42,137 nt of DNA from JAGOTP01 sp964600845 (GCA_964600845.1 CAZRJW010000009.1:1-42137); one strand, 5' to 3'; shown: positions 9,114 to 17,542, numbered from the stretch's first letter. The notes: generated from the letters alone by a model not told the origin. Numbers and translations: made by a program.

Positions 9114-9950
9114 TTAGGTGTTGGAGCGATCTGTTTGGAACGTAGCAAGCATCTTTGTCATCTGCGTCATCCAGCTCTCGTCGAAGAGCTCCCCTTTATA
9201 GAAAAGACGTATTCCCCCTCCTAGCGAAGCCTCTGTTTCGAACAGAGGAAAAGATCCTGGATACCGTTCTCGGAGAGAGGCTCGCACCTCTTGTTTTTGC
9301 TGAACCGAAAGAGGGTAGGGCGACTGAATGAGGGGCGAAACCACTCCGATCTGTGTCTGAAGAAATGACTGGATTTCTCTTCCGAGCTCGATCGTCCGCT
9401 GCGCACGACAAACCGCCTCGAGCGCCTTAGCGAGCTGCACGCCTAGCTTCGTCTCTTCCGCCGTCTCCGTATCCAGCGCCTCCGCAACTTCGTCCGACAG
9501 CACTCCGCAGAATGCGACCACAAATCCATTCGAACGAGGCTCCGCTGCCGTCTCGTGGACGATTTCGCGCAGCAACTCGTTCATGTCTGACAAGAACTCG
9601 GCTGACAACTCGACACGAGCAACATCCACACCCGCTCCAGTGCGCCCCGCCTCTTTGACGGGAGCACTTCCGGGGATCTCCAGCTTGTAGGGCTCGAACT
9701 GCGTTTCTTGCGCGGACTCAAGCAGTCTTCCAGGAATCCCTTTTGAGGATGTGAGGAGCGGGAACAAGGCTTGGATATCCGTCATGAACGCGTCTACAGA
9801 AATACCTTTCGCATAGCCACGAATCGCTCGTGGCAAGCTTACTTGCTCCAGTCTCTCTCGGCGCTCCGCTCGCGAGGACTCGAAAAACGCCTGAGTCCGC
9901 ACAACAGACAAGGTATCCGCCACACAGGCCGAAAAGAGAGTGGTAAGCAT
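9114..9950 (-). CDS. atpH: F-type ATP synthase delta subunit, enlarged
   Basis: 278 aa, roughly 100 longer than typical bacterial delta subunits (about 180). The C-terminal part is diagnostic (SLGGGIRLFYKGELFDESW, the conserved membrane-proximal domain), and the gene lies between atpF and atpA as expected. The N-terminal helical bundle is present but there is a central low-similarity stretch (about residues 85-180, rich in Glu, Ala and Pro) that I cannot assign. Delta joins the peripheral stalk to the top of F1. Identity rests on the C-terminus and on position. Confidence 0.85.
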   Translation of the reverse strand: MLTTLFSACVADTLSVVRTQAFFESSRAERRERLEQVSLPRAIRGYAKGISVDAFMTDIQALFPLLTSSKGIPGRLLESAQETQFEPYKLEIPGSAPVKEAGRTGAGVDVARVELSAEFLSDMNELLREIVHETAAEPRSNGFVVAFCGVLSDEVAEALDTETAEETKLGVQLAKALEAVCRAQRTIELGREIQSFLQTQIGVVSPLIQSPYPLSVQQKQEVRASLRERYPGSFPLFETEASLGGGIRLFYKGELFDESWMTQMTKMLATFQTDRSNT

Positions 9951-9954
9951 ATCT

Positions 9955-10452
9955 TTAAGAACGAAGGTCTTTCCAAGCCTCTAGTACGCTTGATTTCACA
10001 ATATCGGCAGGGATTTTATTCTTCAGAACATGCAGAATCGTTTGTTCGATACGCTTCTGCGTCTCTTTTTCGACTTCTTTCAAAATCCCCTTCTCCGTTT
10101 CAGCGACTTGGCGACGCGCATCTTCCAGAATTTGTTCTCGTCGAACATCTGCTTCGGCGATCAATTCCTTTGCGCGCACTTCTGCCTGCGCTTTGGCGAC
10201 GGTGATCTCAGACTGCATCTTGAGCAGCAAGTCTTGTGTCTCACGCGCTTGACGAGAGGACTCTTCCACAAACTTCGTCTTCAACATCTCCGTCTCCTGA
10301 AGATTCGCACGGACCGTCTCCCGACGATCATCCATCAACTTCAAGAGCGGCTTGTACAACAATTTTGTGAGTACCGCTAAAAGGATACCCATGTTTACAA
10401 GGTACAGAAGGATGCTCCATCCATCGATCCCTAGTTTTTGCAATGCATCCAT
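9955..10452 (-). CDS. atpF: F-type ATP synthase b subunit
   Basis: 165 aa. One N-terminal membrane helix (about residues 13-33) is followed by a long charged alpha-helix rich in Glu, Lys, Arg and Ala, the classical dimeric peripheral stalk. It carries the family's PLLKLMDDRRETVR turn after the membrane span. Five bases separate it from atpH. Confidence 0.95.
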   Translation of the reverse strand: MDALQKLGIDGWSILLYLVNMGILLAVLTKLLYKPLLKLMDDRRETVRANLQETEMLKTKFVEESSRQARETQDLLLKMQSEITVAKAQAEVRAKELIAEADVRREQILEDARRQVAETEKGILKEVEKETQKRIEQTILHVLKNKIPADIVKSSVLEAWKDLRS

Positions 10453-10471
10453 ACCACTGAGCAGTAAGGAA

Positions 10472-10702
10472 TTAAACGACGAACAAGATGATCAACGAGA
10501 TAACCAACGAATAAATACCCGTGGATTCACAAATAGCCATGGCGACGATCATGTTTGGCATCATCTTATCTGCCACCGCTGGGTTTCGACCCATGGCTTC
10601 CATAGCTTTGGCAGCAACAAACCCTTCCCCCAACGCAGGACCGATAGCTCCGAGCCCCATGCACAAACCAGCAGCGAGTGTTTTGATTGCGATTGGATCC
10701 AT
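10472..10702 (-). CDS. atpE: F-type ATP synthase c subunit with Na+-type two-carboxylate site
   Basis: 76 aa from ATG 10702; upstream extension to 10783 is not homologous. Two membrane helices joined by the polar loop RNPAVAD. Helix 2 has CESTGIYSLV: Glu59 is the coupling carboxylate, with Ser60, Thr61 and Tyr64 aligned to the Na+ ligands Glu65, Ser66, Thr67 and Tyr70 of Ilyobacter tartaricus. Helix 1 has GPALGEGF, placing Glu26 where I. tartaricus has Gln32; this Glu/Glu pair matches the two-carboxylate Na+ rotor described for Fusobacterium nucleatum. I infer a sodium-coupled, or at least sodium-capable, c-ring. No Shine-Dalgarno is visible, but a strong hairpin lies upstream. Confidence 0.95.
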   Translation of the reverse strand: MDPIAIKTLAAGLCMGLGAIGPALGEGFVAAKAMEAMGRNPAVADKMMPNMIVAMAICESTGIYSLVISLIILFVV

Positions 10703-10755
10703 ATGACGATCAAGTGAATAGACGACTGAATAAAAGGCTCCTCGAGGGACGGCTG

Positions 10756-10805
10756 CCCTCTCGAAACAAGTGGATAAACGCATTTACACACTTATTTCGA
10801 GAGGG
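10756..10805 (-). promoter_or_regulatory. Long intercistronic hairpin between atpB and atpE
   Basis: CCCTCTCGAAA (10756-10766) pairs with TTTCGAGAGGG (10795-10805), and after one mismatch AAGTG pairs with CACTT, giving about 16 pairs around a 17-base loop. CCCTC at 10756-10760 can instead pair with GAGGG at 10744-10748, so two exclusive folds exist. It fills most of the 114-base gap, the only large gap in the operon, in front of the subunit needed in highest copy number. Likely an mRNA processing, stability or partial-termination element. Confidence 0.6.
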
Positions 10806-10816
10806 AAGGCCATGAC

Positions 10817-11635
10817 TCACGTCAGGGAAGGAACAGGCTGCCCTTCTCGTTTTGCGAGACGCGCATCGCGGTTCGTCGCCGCCGTGTTTACCGGCCCTGC
10901 AAGGAACTGAATCGAAAGAAGCGTGAAGACAAACGCCTGGACAAATCCTGAAAACAACCCCAGCAGCAAAAATGGGATCGGAACAATAAATTGCGTGTAG
11001 GCGGAGAGGCTGACGATCACCGCGACCATCACGTCTCCGGCGAACAAGTTTCCAAACAAACGACAGGACATCGAAACGATCTTGGCGAATTCCCCAATAA
11101 TATCCATGAGACCTAAAAAGAGCTCAATGAATGCATTTCCCAGATCTCCAAAGGAACGCACTTTCAGAAGTGGCGCAATGCGAATATAGTTTCCAATGTG
11201 GCGGAGTGGCGACATGGCTAGTGCTAACACGTGCGAAAGACCAACGACGACCAATCCAAGCGTCAGTGTTTGGCTCAAATCGGACGTGGAGAGACGAAGA
11301 AGCGGCTTCCCTTCCACCAGGATCTGGAAGAGCAATGGGAAGACGGAGAGCTGGTTCGCGATCGCAATAAACAGCAAAAGCGTCATGATCAGGGGGAAGA
11401 ACTCACGACCTCGTTCTTTACTTCCGAAGGCCTGTGTCACCTGTTCATCAATGTATTCAAACACGAATTCAACCAATGCCTGCGCCCGGGTCGGGATCAC
11501 CCGCATCGTGAGCCGTATGATAATCGCGAACACGATCAGGAAGGCGGAGCTTACAAACGCGGCGATCACCGCATTTGTCACCGGAATCGGTCCGAGAGAA
11601 AAGACGGCGTGCGCGGGAACGGAAATATCAAGCAT
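10817..11635 (-). CDS. atpB: F-type ATP synthase a subunit
   Basis: 272 aa, 5-6 membrane helices. The conserved helix with the essential arginine (ISMSCRLFGNLFAGDV region, here SMSCRLFGNLFAGDV) and the C-terminal QAFVFTLLSIQFLAGP segment are present. It forms the ion half-channels against the c-ring. It follows atpZ/I by about 8 bases. Confidence 0.96.
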   Translation of the reverse strand: MLDISVPAHAVFSLGPIPVTNAVIAAFVSSAFLIVFAIIIRLTMRVIPTRAQALVEFVFEYIDEQVTQAFGSKERGREFFPLIMTLLLFIAIANQLSVFPLLFQILVEGKPLLRLSTSDLSQTLTLGLVVVGLSHVLALAMSPLRHIGNYIRIAPLLKVRSFGDLGNAFIELFLGLMDIIGEFAKIVSMSCRLFGNLFAGDVMVAVIVSLSAYTQFIVPIPFLLLGLFSGFVQAFVFTLLSIQFLAGPVNTAATNRDARLAKREGQPVPSLT

Positions 11636-11643
11636 AGGAAGAT

Positions 11644-11853
11644 CTAAGAGGAAGTAACGATTTTTGCTTTTGCAAACCGAATTGCCACCATATTTGCCAC
11701 CGGAAATGAAATAAATACCCCCGCAATGAGCCCCTTAGGCCCTGAATGCAGGTAGAGATCTACCAAATACCCTGCCCCACCGATCACGAATAATGTGAGC
11801 AAAATGGCTAACACGAGGTAGCCACGAATCTTCCACAGAACGGTAGCGTCCAT
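11644..11853 (-). CDS. AtpZ/AtpI-like small membrane protein
   Basis: 69 aa from ATG 11853, which lies 12 bases after the operon's -10 box; the longer reading to 11922 would start upstream of the promoter. Two membrane helices with GAGYLVDLYLHSGPKGLIAGV between them, the pattern of the AtpZ/AtpI proteins that open many atp operons and help c-ring assembly or metal entry. First gene of the operon. Confidence 0.8.
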   Translation of the reverse strand: MDATVLWKIRGYLVLAILLTLFVIGGAGYLVDLYLHSGPKGLIAGVFISFPVANMVAIRFAKAKIVTSS

Positions 11854-11865
11854 AAATACGCGGAG

Positions 11866-11894
11866 ATCATACGCTTCGCACCGCCACCACGCAA
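11866..11894 (-). promoter_or_regulatory. Promoter of the atp operon
   Basis: Minus strand TTGCGT (11894-11889), 17-base spacer, TATGAT (11871-11866). Transcription would begin only a few bases before the AtpZ/I ATG. It is back-to-back with the antiporter promoter. Confidence 0.65.
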
Positions 11895-11929
11895 CTATTG
11901 GACCGTCTCTGGCAGAATTCATCGTAACC

Positions 11930-11958
11930 TTGATTTTTTATGCCAATTGGCGTATAAT
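11930..11958 (+). promoter_or_regulatory. Promoter of the cation/proton antiporter gene
   Basis: TTGATT (11930-11935), 17-base spacer, TATAAT (11953-11958): a near-consensus sigma-70 promoter. The transcript should start near 11965, at the foot of the hairpin TCCGGA-AGGC-TCCGGA (11965-11980), which would cap the 5' end. Confidence 0.75.
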
Positions 11959-12016
11959 ACTCCGTCCGGAAGGCTCCGGATTTCACAACCTGTATACAAA
12001 ATGGAAGGAGTCCGTC

Positions 12017-13366
12017 TTGTTGAAAAAAATCCTCGCCGTGCTGGTTCTCGGGGGACTCGTCGGAGTCGCCTGGGGACACACCGTCTCAGCGACGCCCAGC
12101 GTCGATGAGAAGACCCTCTACCAGCTCGTAGCCATCATCGCGATGGCCACGGCAGCACACGCCTTCGGAGGGCTCATCCAGAAGTGGCCCGGGCTCGCGG
12201 AGATCGTGGGCTGGATGCTGCTCGGCATCGCCCTGACGAACCTGCCCGTCGTCGGCCACGCGGTTCATGCCGCGCTGAACAACGAGCGCTACGGGCTCGA
12301 GCACGCCCTCTCGAAAGCCGAACTCCTCGGAGTCTGGCTTCTGATGACGGAGGCGGGACTCGAGACAGACCTCCGCACACTTGTCCGCAACGTGGGACGA
12401 GGCTCACTCATCGCCCTGATCGGCGTGGTCGTTCCGGGGGTGATCGTCTACCTGGCACTTCCGTTCATCTTCCCGGAGCTGTCGACGGTGGCGAGAATGC
12501 TCGTCGCAGCCATCTTCACGCCCACCTCGCTCGGGGTGGCGGCCATCTTCTTCAAGAAGGAGCGGATCCTCGCGTCCGGCACCGCCCAGCTCGTCATCGC
12601 CGTCGCGGCGATCGACGACATCATCGGACTCGCCAACCTGAGCACGATCGATGGCATGCGTACGGGCTCCGTGAGCGTCGCCGCCGTTCTCTTGATCGTC
12701 GTCAAGGTGGTCGTCTTCTTCGGCAGCTCCCTGTTCGCGGGATCCATCCTGGCTCCCACCATGTCGAACTGGATGGCGCGCCTGAACGGGGGCGAGGCCA
12801 TGCGGCTCAAGCTCGCCCTGGGCTCGAGCGTGCTCTTCGCCTGGATCGCCAACGCGTGGGGGCTCTCGGTCTATATGGGAGCCTACGCCGGGGGCATCTT
12901 CCTGACGTCGGTGCACTTCCGCAAGTTCGACGGAGAAGAGCACGGGGTCGAGGACCTGCTCAAGGGGATGAAGTACATCCTCGTGCCGATCTTCGTCACC
13001 TCGGTGGCGATGAAGGTCGACCTCCAACTGCTCTTCGCCCTCAAGCCCCTCGGGCTGCTCGTGGTCGGCACACTGGGCCTGGTCGTCGGGAAGATGATCG
13101 GTGGCCGATTCGCCGGCCCGGGCAACGACAAGGCAACCCTCACCTGGGGGTCGCTCGTGCGCGGCGAAGTCGCCCTCGTCATCGCGAAGCTGGGATACGA
13201 CACCCATCTGATCGGCGTCGAGATCATGTCCGTGGCCGTCATGGCCATGGTCGTCAGCATCGTGATCACCTCGATGAAGCTGCCGAAGGCGATCCAGAAC
13301 GCGATCAAGCGCGACTCGACCATCTTCGACACGAAGGTCGAAACGGAAACGCAGGCGCACGCGTAG
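12017..13366 (+). CDS. Kef/NapA-type cation:proton antiporter (CPA2), GC-rich
   Basis: 449 aa from TTG 12017, chosen because GGAAGGAG (12003-12010) stands six bases before it and the protein then begins with a hydrophobic segment (KKILAVLVLGGLVG...HTVSA, possible signal peptide or first helix). About a dozen membrane helices follow. The ion-binding Asp pair (IDDIIGL, Asp200-Asp201) sits in the helix characteristic of CPA2 exchangers, and a TPTSLGVAAI segment forms the preceding unwound-helix region. It should exchange Na+ or K+ for H+. It is transcribed away from the atp operon, and its third codon positions are almost all G or C, unlike the atp genes: a sign of transfer. No RCK domain is attached. 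Confidence 0.88.
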   Translation: MLKKILAVLVLGGLVGVAWGHTVSATPSVDEKTLYQLVAIIAMATAAHAFGGLIQKWPGLAEIVGWMLLGIALTNLPVVGHAVHAALNNERYGLEHALSKAELLGVWLLMTEAGLETDLRTLVRNVGRGSLIALIGVVVPGVIVYLALPFIFPELSTVARMLVAAIFTPTSLGVAAIFFKKERILASGTAQLVIAVAAIDDIIGLANLSTIDGMRTGSVSVAAVLLIVVKVVVFFGSSLFAGSILAPTMSNWMARLNGGEAMRLKLALGSSVLFAWIANAWGLSVYMGAYAGGIFLTSVHFRKFDGEEHGVEDLLKGMKYILVPIFVTSVAMKVDLQLLFALKPLGLLVVGTLGLVVGKMIGGRFAGPGNDKATLTWGSLVRGEVALVIAKLGYDTHLIGVEIMSVAVMAMVVSIVITSMKLPKAIQNAIKRDSTIFDTKVETETQAHA

Positions 13367-13409
13367 CGCCCGCCCGTAAACGTCCCTTTCCGCCCCTTCC
13401 CCCTCCCCT

Positions 13410-13475
13410 CCCCCGGTGAGCCGTTCTGACACTGACGATCTTCGTCAGCCGCACAGAACGATCTGCTCCCGGGGG
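13410..13475. terminator. Nested bidirectional stem-loop after the antiporter
   Basis: CCCCCGG (13410-13416) pairs with CCGGGGG (13469-13475); inside, CGTTCTG pairs with CAGAACG and CTGACGA with TCGTCAG. It lies between two convergent genes (antiporter and CBS protein). T-richness on the right side (GGATTTGGTATTT) fits termination of the antiporter. Confidence 0.6.
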
Positions 13476-13495
13476 ATTTGGTATTTGGAGAACGA

Positions 13496-13942
13496 TTATT
13501 TTAAATGCGTTTCGTAGAGGGCGCGATAAATCTGTTGCCGTGTCACAACCCCAACTAACACTCCTTCATGAATCACGGGGAGTCGACGCACATTTTTTGC
13601 CAACATGGTCGCAGCCGCGCGCATAATCGGTTCGTCGGGGGAAGCTGAATGCATGTTTGTACACATGAATCGCGTCACAACGTGATTTTGAACTTCTTCA
13701 ATTTTATTCTCACGCTCCTTTGGATCGGTGTACTGTTCGGGATTGAGATAGTAGCTGTGGTAGTACGGAAACAAGATCCGTAAGAGATCATGCTCCGAAA
13801 CGAACCCAACCAACTTGCTCGCCGTATCAAGGACGAACACACTGCCTGTTTTTGACGCATACACTTTTTCAGCAACTTCCTTGTACGTTGCATTTTCCGG
13901 CACCGTGACAAATGCGGTCTCCATGATGTCGCGAACATTCAT
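13496..13942 (-). CDS. Two-CBS-domain protein
   Basis: 148 aa made up of two CBS motifs: residues ~1-60 (MNVRDIMETAFVTVPENAT...GSVFVLDTASKLVGFVSEHDLLR) quoted in part, and ~75-140 (RFMCTNMHSASPDEPI...RRLPVIHEGVLVGVVTRQQI). A pair forms one Bateman module that binds adenosyl nucleotides and switches partner proteins. No effector domain is fused. It lies between the antiporter and K+ transporter genes, so regulation of ion transport is possible but only inferred. Confidence 0.92.
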   Translation of the reverse strand: MNVRDIMETAFVTVPENATYKEVAEKVYASKTGSVFVLDTASKLVGFVSEHDLLRILFPYYHSYYLNPEQYTDPKERENKIEEVQNHVVTRFMCTNMHSASPDEPIMRAAATMLAKNVRRLPVIHEGVLVGVVTRQQIYRALYETHLK

Positions 13943-14070
13943 AGCGAAAAAGCGTTAAGCATTAGGAACCTCTTTTACTATAACGCGTTCGCTACATCTC
14001 ACCAAGTCGAATCGCCGCCGTATTCTTGTCATATTTAAATATCTGTGCTTCACTCTTTTTGGAGGTCCTC

Positions 14071-14748
14071 ATGCCTACTGAGCTTCAGGAGTGCATTCAA
14101 CGCGCCGTGACGATGTGTACCGAACAGCTTCATCGAAGGCTGTATCGCCAACGAATCGAACCCCAACTCAACAAGCAAGAGGTGCAGTCCCACGGACCAC
14201 GGGTCATCGGAGCACAACTCCACCAGTGCCTTGAACAACTCGCAGACCGACGGATTCAACGGACGCCGAGCTCGCGGGATCTAGCAGTCTGCCGAAACCT
14301 GCTCTCTCGATTCATCGAGATTGATGCCATCAAGCCTGCACCGGCCAACGTGCCAGCGGAACACCCCTCTTTTCCAGACATGCTGGAGCAACGTCTACGT
14401 CCAGCGGTTCACACGGGAAAGAGCATCGGGCTGACGGTCCTGGGTACGCTCCTGCAGCTCCCACGCGTGACCGCAATCGGAACTGTCGAGGCGTGGAGCC
14501 ACTTCGGCTTCTACCTGTTCTTCGAGCAGCTTTCGGCCGCCTATCCCGATCCATCACCGGACCGGTTCGAGAAGATTCTGACCAACGCGCGACTCCTCGC
14601 GTACAGTTTGTCAGCGCTCGAAAACGCTTATTGGCTCGATGATCTTGCCTCTCTGAAGAGCAGCCTCGCCGCCCTCACCGCTGGAGCAGTGCCCGTCGCC
14701 TATACCCCTCATACAGAGACGCTGTATGTTGCAAACTGGTATCAGTGA
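14071..14748 (+). CDS. GC-rich orphan gene, 225 aa, function unknown
   Basis: Not recognised. Start at ATG 14071 with GGAGG at 14061-14065, five bases away; a possible promoter is TTGTCA (14026-14031), 17 bases, TTCACT. The protein is mostly helical and soluble in look, with a hydrophobic middle (~residues 115-155) and no signal peptide or evident catalytic motif. Codon use is GC-rich against the neighbouring CBS and TrkH genes. It is single, convergent with TrkH, and ends in a nested hairpin. Belongs to the set of GC-rich stand-alone units in this window. Confidence 0.75.
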   Translation: MPTELQECIQRAVTMCTEQLHRRLYRQRIEPQLNKQEVQSHGPRVIGAQLHQCLEQLADRRIQRTPSSRDLAVCRNLLSRFIEIDAIKPAPANVPAEHPSFPDMLEQRLRPAVHTGKSIGLTVLGTLLQLPRVTAIGTVEAWSHFGFYLFFEQLSAAYPDPSPDRFEKILTNARLLAYSLSALENAYWLDDLASLKSSLAALTAGAVPVAYTPHTETLYVANWYQ

Positions 14749-14767
14749 CACGCCACCTCAGCAAACG

Positions 14768-14829
14768 CCCCACGAACCACGACCAACAGACAAAAGGAGT
14801 CTGTTCACGTCGCCCTTTGGTTCGTGGGG
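14768..14829. terminator. Nested stem-loop between convergent genes
   Basis: CCCCACGAACCA (14768-14779) pairs perfectly with TGGTTCGTGGGG (14818-14829), and inside it AACAGAC pairs with GTCTGTT. Very strong, positioned 20 bases after the orphan's stop; serves either or both convergent transcripts. Confidence 0.65.
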
Positions 14830-14863
14830 TGATGTGTTTCATCTCTACTCACTACGACGCGCA

Positions 14864-16507
14864 CTATCCAATTTGCACCTTTACCGCGTCCTTATAATCA
14901 CCTGTCAGTTTTGCATTCAGATGTCGGCGCTTCCAAGGGAGAGCTGCGAGTAACGTCAATGGACCTAAACGCCCAACAAGCATTGTGAGCATGATCAAAA
15001 ATTTAGATGGATCACTAAAAAGCGCAGACAGGCTCGTTACCCCTCCCGTGAATCCCATAGATAAGCCCGATGTACCAAACGCCGAGAAGGTCTCAAAGGC
15101 TACTTTCAAAAAATTCATCAGTGGGTCCGGCGTCAGGAGATGCCGCCCCTCGAAGGCAGTGATGAGGAAAATAACGCCGAAGACAAAGATCACGCTAAAA
15201 AAGAACAACCGAATCGCATGAGAAACGGCGAACTTGCTGAGTGAATACTTAAATAGCATCACCGGTCGGCCAGGCGCCATGAACCAATCTTTAATATATC
15301 CATACAAGACCGCCACTGTGGGGATTTTGATACCACCCGCTGTTCCTGCGGGGTTCGCTCCAATAAACATGAGGATCATGAAGAGAAAAAGTGTAGCAAC
15401 ATGTAATCCTCCAATATCAATCGTATTAAAGCCAGCGGTACGTGTAGACACACTCTGAAACGTCGCTGTCATTATTCGCTGATTCCAGGTTTGTCCAAGA
15501 ATGGGGTTTTGCGCTTCAATCAAGAGTGGCACACATGTTCCAATAGCAATCAATGCTGCTGTTCCCCAGAGCGCAATGCGAATCTGCACCGGTGAAGCAA
15601 CGAGTGCCGCATCCTCTTTAAAAGCCTGTTCTTTGTATCCAGTTACATACCGAAAACGCGACATCATTGCCGCATGAAAGGCGATCAACACGGGGTACCC
15701 CATCCCTCCCAAAATAATGAGGGCCATGACTGTGATATTGATCACCGGATCCTGAACGAGTGGCACTAAGTTCGTATTCAATAAACCAAACCCCGCATTA
15801 TTAAACGCAGAAATCGAATGGAACACCCCCCACCACCAAGGGTTTATGTTGTTTATCACCGCAGGATCGACAAACCAGGCTAAACGGATCCCCATCACGA
15901 GTGCCGCCACACCTTCGATGAGCAGCGTATAAAATGCCACGTGCTTGATCATGCGCTTCACGTAATGATGCTCCGTATCAACAATGCCTGCGAGCATTTT
16001 TTTAACGCTCAAATTGTCAGAAAAGCCGCTAAATACTGCGAATCCAAGCACGGAGGTAAACAAAATAATTCCCAACCCTCCCATTTGAATCAGGAGAAGA
16101 GTCACAATTTGTCCGGGAAGGGTGAACTGTGAAAAATCGGTGCTTGTAAGGCCCGTCACACACAGCGCTGAAACTGCCGTAAACAAGGCATCAATAAACG
16201 ATTCACCGCGTTGTTTTTTCACCCCAACGGCCGTGTGCGTCTCTATTCGCTCAGCGGGAACAAGATCTCCTACGCCAGCCGTATCTCCAAGAGGAGAAAT
16301 ACGCACAGCTTGTTGGACCAGTACCCGCGCCTCCACCGACCGAGAATGCTCGCTCGCATAAATCAAACCGCCTCCCAGCAAAGACATCAGAACGAAGGAA
16401 CAACGGTAAGTTCTGCCGCCGTTAGCGTGAAGAGCCGCTTGAGAAAAGAGAGCATAATGTAAAAGAATAGCAAAAGCAGAGCGTATCTTACGCTCTATTT
16501 CTCTCAT
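14864..16507 (-). CDS. TrkH/KtrB-family K+ uptake channel subunit
   Basis: 547 aa from ATG 16507 (a TTG two codons upstream is also possible). Four M-P-M repeats are visible with the selectivity-filter glycines: SALCVTGLTS, SAFNNAGFGL, SVSTRTAGFN and SAFGTSGLSMG. This is the KtrB/TrkH pore that, with a cytoplasmic RCK ring (KtrA/TrkA), imports K+ or K+/Na+. No ring gene is in the window. An unusually long N-terminal region (~70 residues) before the first pore loop has one extra hydrophobic segment. Sits among other ion-handling genes. Confidence 0.93.
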   Translation of the reverse strand: MREIERKIRSAFAILLHYALFSQAALHANGGRTYRCSFVLMSLLGGGLIYASEHSRSVEARVLVQQAVRISPLGDTAGVGDLVPAERIETHTAVGVKKQRGESFIDALFTAVSALCVTGLTSTDFSQFTLPGQIVTLLLIQMGGLGIILFTSVLGFAVFSGFSDNLSVKKMLAGIVDTEHHYVKRMIKHVAFYTLLIEGVAALVMGIRLAWFVDPAVINNINPWWWGVFHSISAFNNAGFGLLNTNLVPLVQDPVINITVMALIILGGMGYPVLIAFHAAMMSRFRYVTGYKEQAFKEDAALVASPVQIRIALWGTAALIAIGTCVPLLIEAQNPILGQTWNQRIMTATFQSVSTRTAGFNTIDIGGLHVATLFLFMILMFIGANPAGTAGGIKIPTVAVLYGYIKDWFMAPGRPVMLFKYSLSKFAVSHAIRLFFFSVIFVFGVIFLITAFEGRHLLTPDPLMNFLKVAFETFSAFGTSGLSMGFTGGVTSLSALFSDPSKFLIMLTMLVGRLGPLTLLAALPWKRRHLNAKLTGDYKDAVKVQIG

Positions 16508-16553
16508 GGGCAAGATGAGCGACAGACATTAGGCACAGGATTACCCACTCCCC

Positions 16554-17078
16554 TTACATTCGCCGACTATCGTACGCCCAGTGCAAGACCGCCTGACGCT
16601 GTCCGGGACGGCAACTCAGATCTCCTTTCGAGCAATATTTCTTTATTTGTGAGACATGACGCACAATCGCCTTCCAACGCTTGATCTGTCGTTCGTCTTC
16701 CTCGGGCAGTCTCCGCCCCAGGTAGTAGCGGCAATACCACTGAAACCAGCCGCGTGGATCATGTTCCGCGTTAATCCATCCCTTCTCTTTCCAGACGCGT
16801 AACGGCTGGCTTGCATGCACCTGAAAAAAGTTCAGCGTATCGTCCTGCTTATCCGGAGACAATTTCGCCCCCACAAACCAAGACGCGGGAAATTCCTTTC
16901 GACAGTCTGTCATATACTTCCCGCCAAACACCCCTAACGACAACATCTCCTTTGGCGTCAGTTCTGGCTTGAAGTCTGGATGAAAGTTTTTTCCTTCAGG
17001 TTCGACGCAGCTATAGCGATACCCTGTTTGCATTTTATCGTTCACCACAACCACTTTTCCTTTTTTTACAGCGGGCAT
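16554..17078 (-). CDS. Conserved hypothetical protein, Trp/Tyr-rich, 174 aa
   Basis: Start at ATG 17078, six bases after the upstream gene ends; the longer frame overlaps that gene. Soluble, rich in aromatic and basic residues, with well-conserved-looking blocks: VFGGKYMTDC, EFPASWF, ASQPLRVWKEKGW, DPRGWFQWYCRYYLGRR, and CRPGQRQAVLHWAYDSR. I recognise the pattern as a widespread uncharacterised protein but know of no function. Probably co-transcribed with the preceding membrane protein. Confidence 0.75.
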   Translation of the reverse strand: MPAVKKGKVVVVNDKMQTGYRYSCVEPEGKNFHPDFKPELTPKEMLSLGVFGGKYMTDCRKEFPASWFVGAKLSPDKQDDTLNFFQVHASQPLRVWKEKGWINAEHDPRGWFQWYCRYYLGRRLPEEDERQIKRWKAIVRHVSQIKKYCSKGDLSCRPGQRQAVLHWAYDSRRM

Positions 17079-17083
17079 AAAAG

Positions 17084-17542
17084 TTAGCGTGTAACGAGGA
17101 ACAGAACGAGGAGGAATAATCCACCCCACCAACCAATATCGGAAACAATGAGTCCAACGATGATTTTTCTCTGTAACGACTGAGGGAGAAGTTCTCGCGA
17201 TTTTCCCTCCTTCTCGCGCTGGAGTAAAAACGGACTTACATTAAACGAAAGGAAGCAGCCATTCAGAATAAGCACGAGCGCAATGCAAAAATGCACCAAC
17301 GGGATGCCGGTGAATGCTTCGTTTCGATAGAACAGGAGCCCGCCGATGAGTGCCAGCGTGATACCGATCCAAATCAGTGGTTTGGTTACTTTGTGCGTGC
17401 GTGTCGTCGCTTCCGTCCAGTAGGGGGATTTCCGCCCGAGAAACCCATGGATATCAATCACCGTGACCGCCCCTAATCCGATGATGAAACCGGAGAGCAG
17501 GAGGAAGAGCCCAACGACGTTCAGCCAATCAATGAAGGACAT
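17084..17542 (-). CDS. Four-helix integral membrane protein, function unknown
   Basis: 152 aa from ATG 17542 (MSFIDWLNVVG). Four hydrophobic spans at about residues 5-30, 52-72, 80-102 and 128-150, with GAVTVIDIHGFLGRKS between the first two, similar to small DUF2269-like membrane proteins. A TATACT box lies 15 bases before the ATG on the minus strand, in a short region shared with the divergent DUF6122-type gene. Confidence 0.75.
   Translation of the reverse strand: MSFIDWLNVVGLFLLLSGFIIGLGAVTVIDIHGFLGRKSPYWTEATTRTHKVTKPLIWIGITLALIGGLLFYRNEAFTGIPLVHFCIALVLILNGCFLSFNVSPFLLQREKEGKSRELLPQSLQRKIIVGLIVSDIGWWGGLFLLVLFLVTR

Noticed and set aside
12184..13432. Long open frames of 411 aa (+) and 342 aa (-) over the antiporter gene
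   Set aside because: They are rich in Arg, Asp and His with no family features and arise from the strong GC third-position bias of the real gene, which has promoter, RBS and membrane helices.
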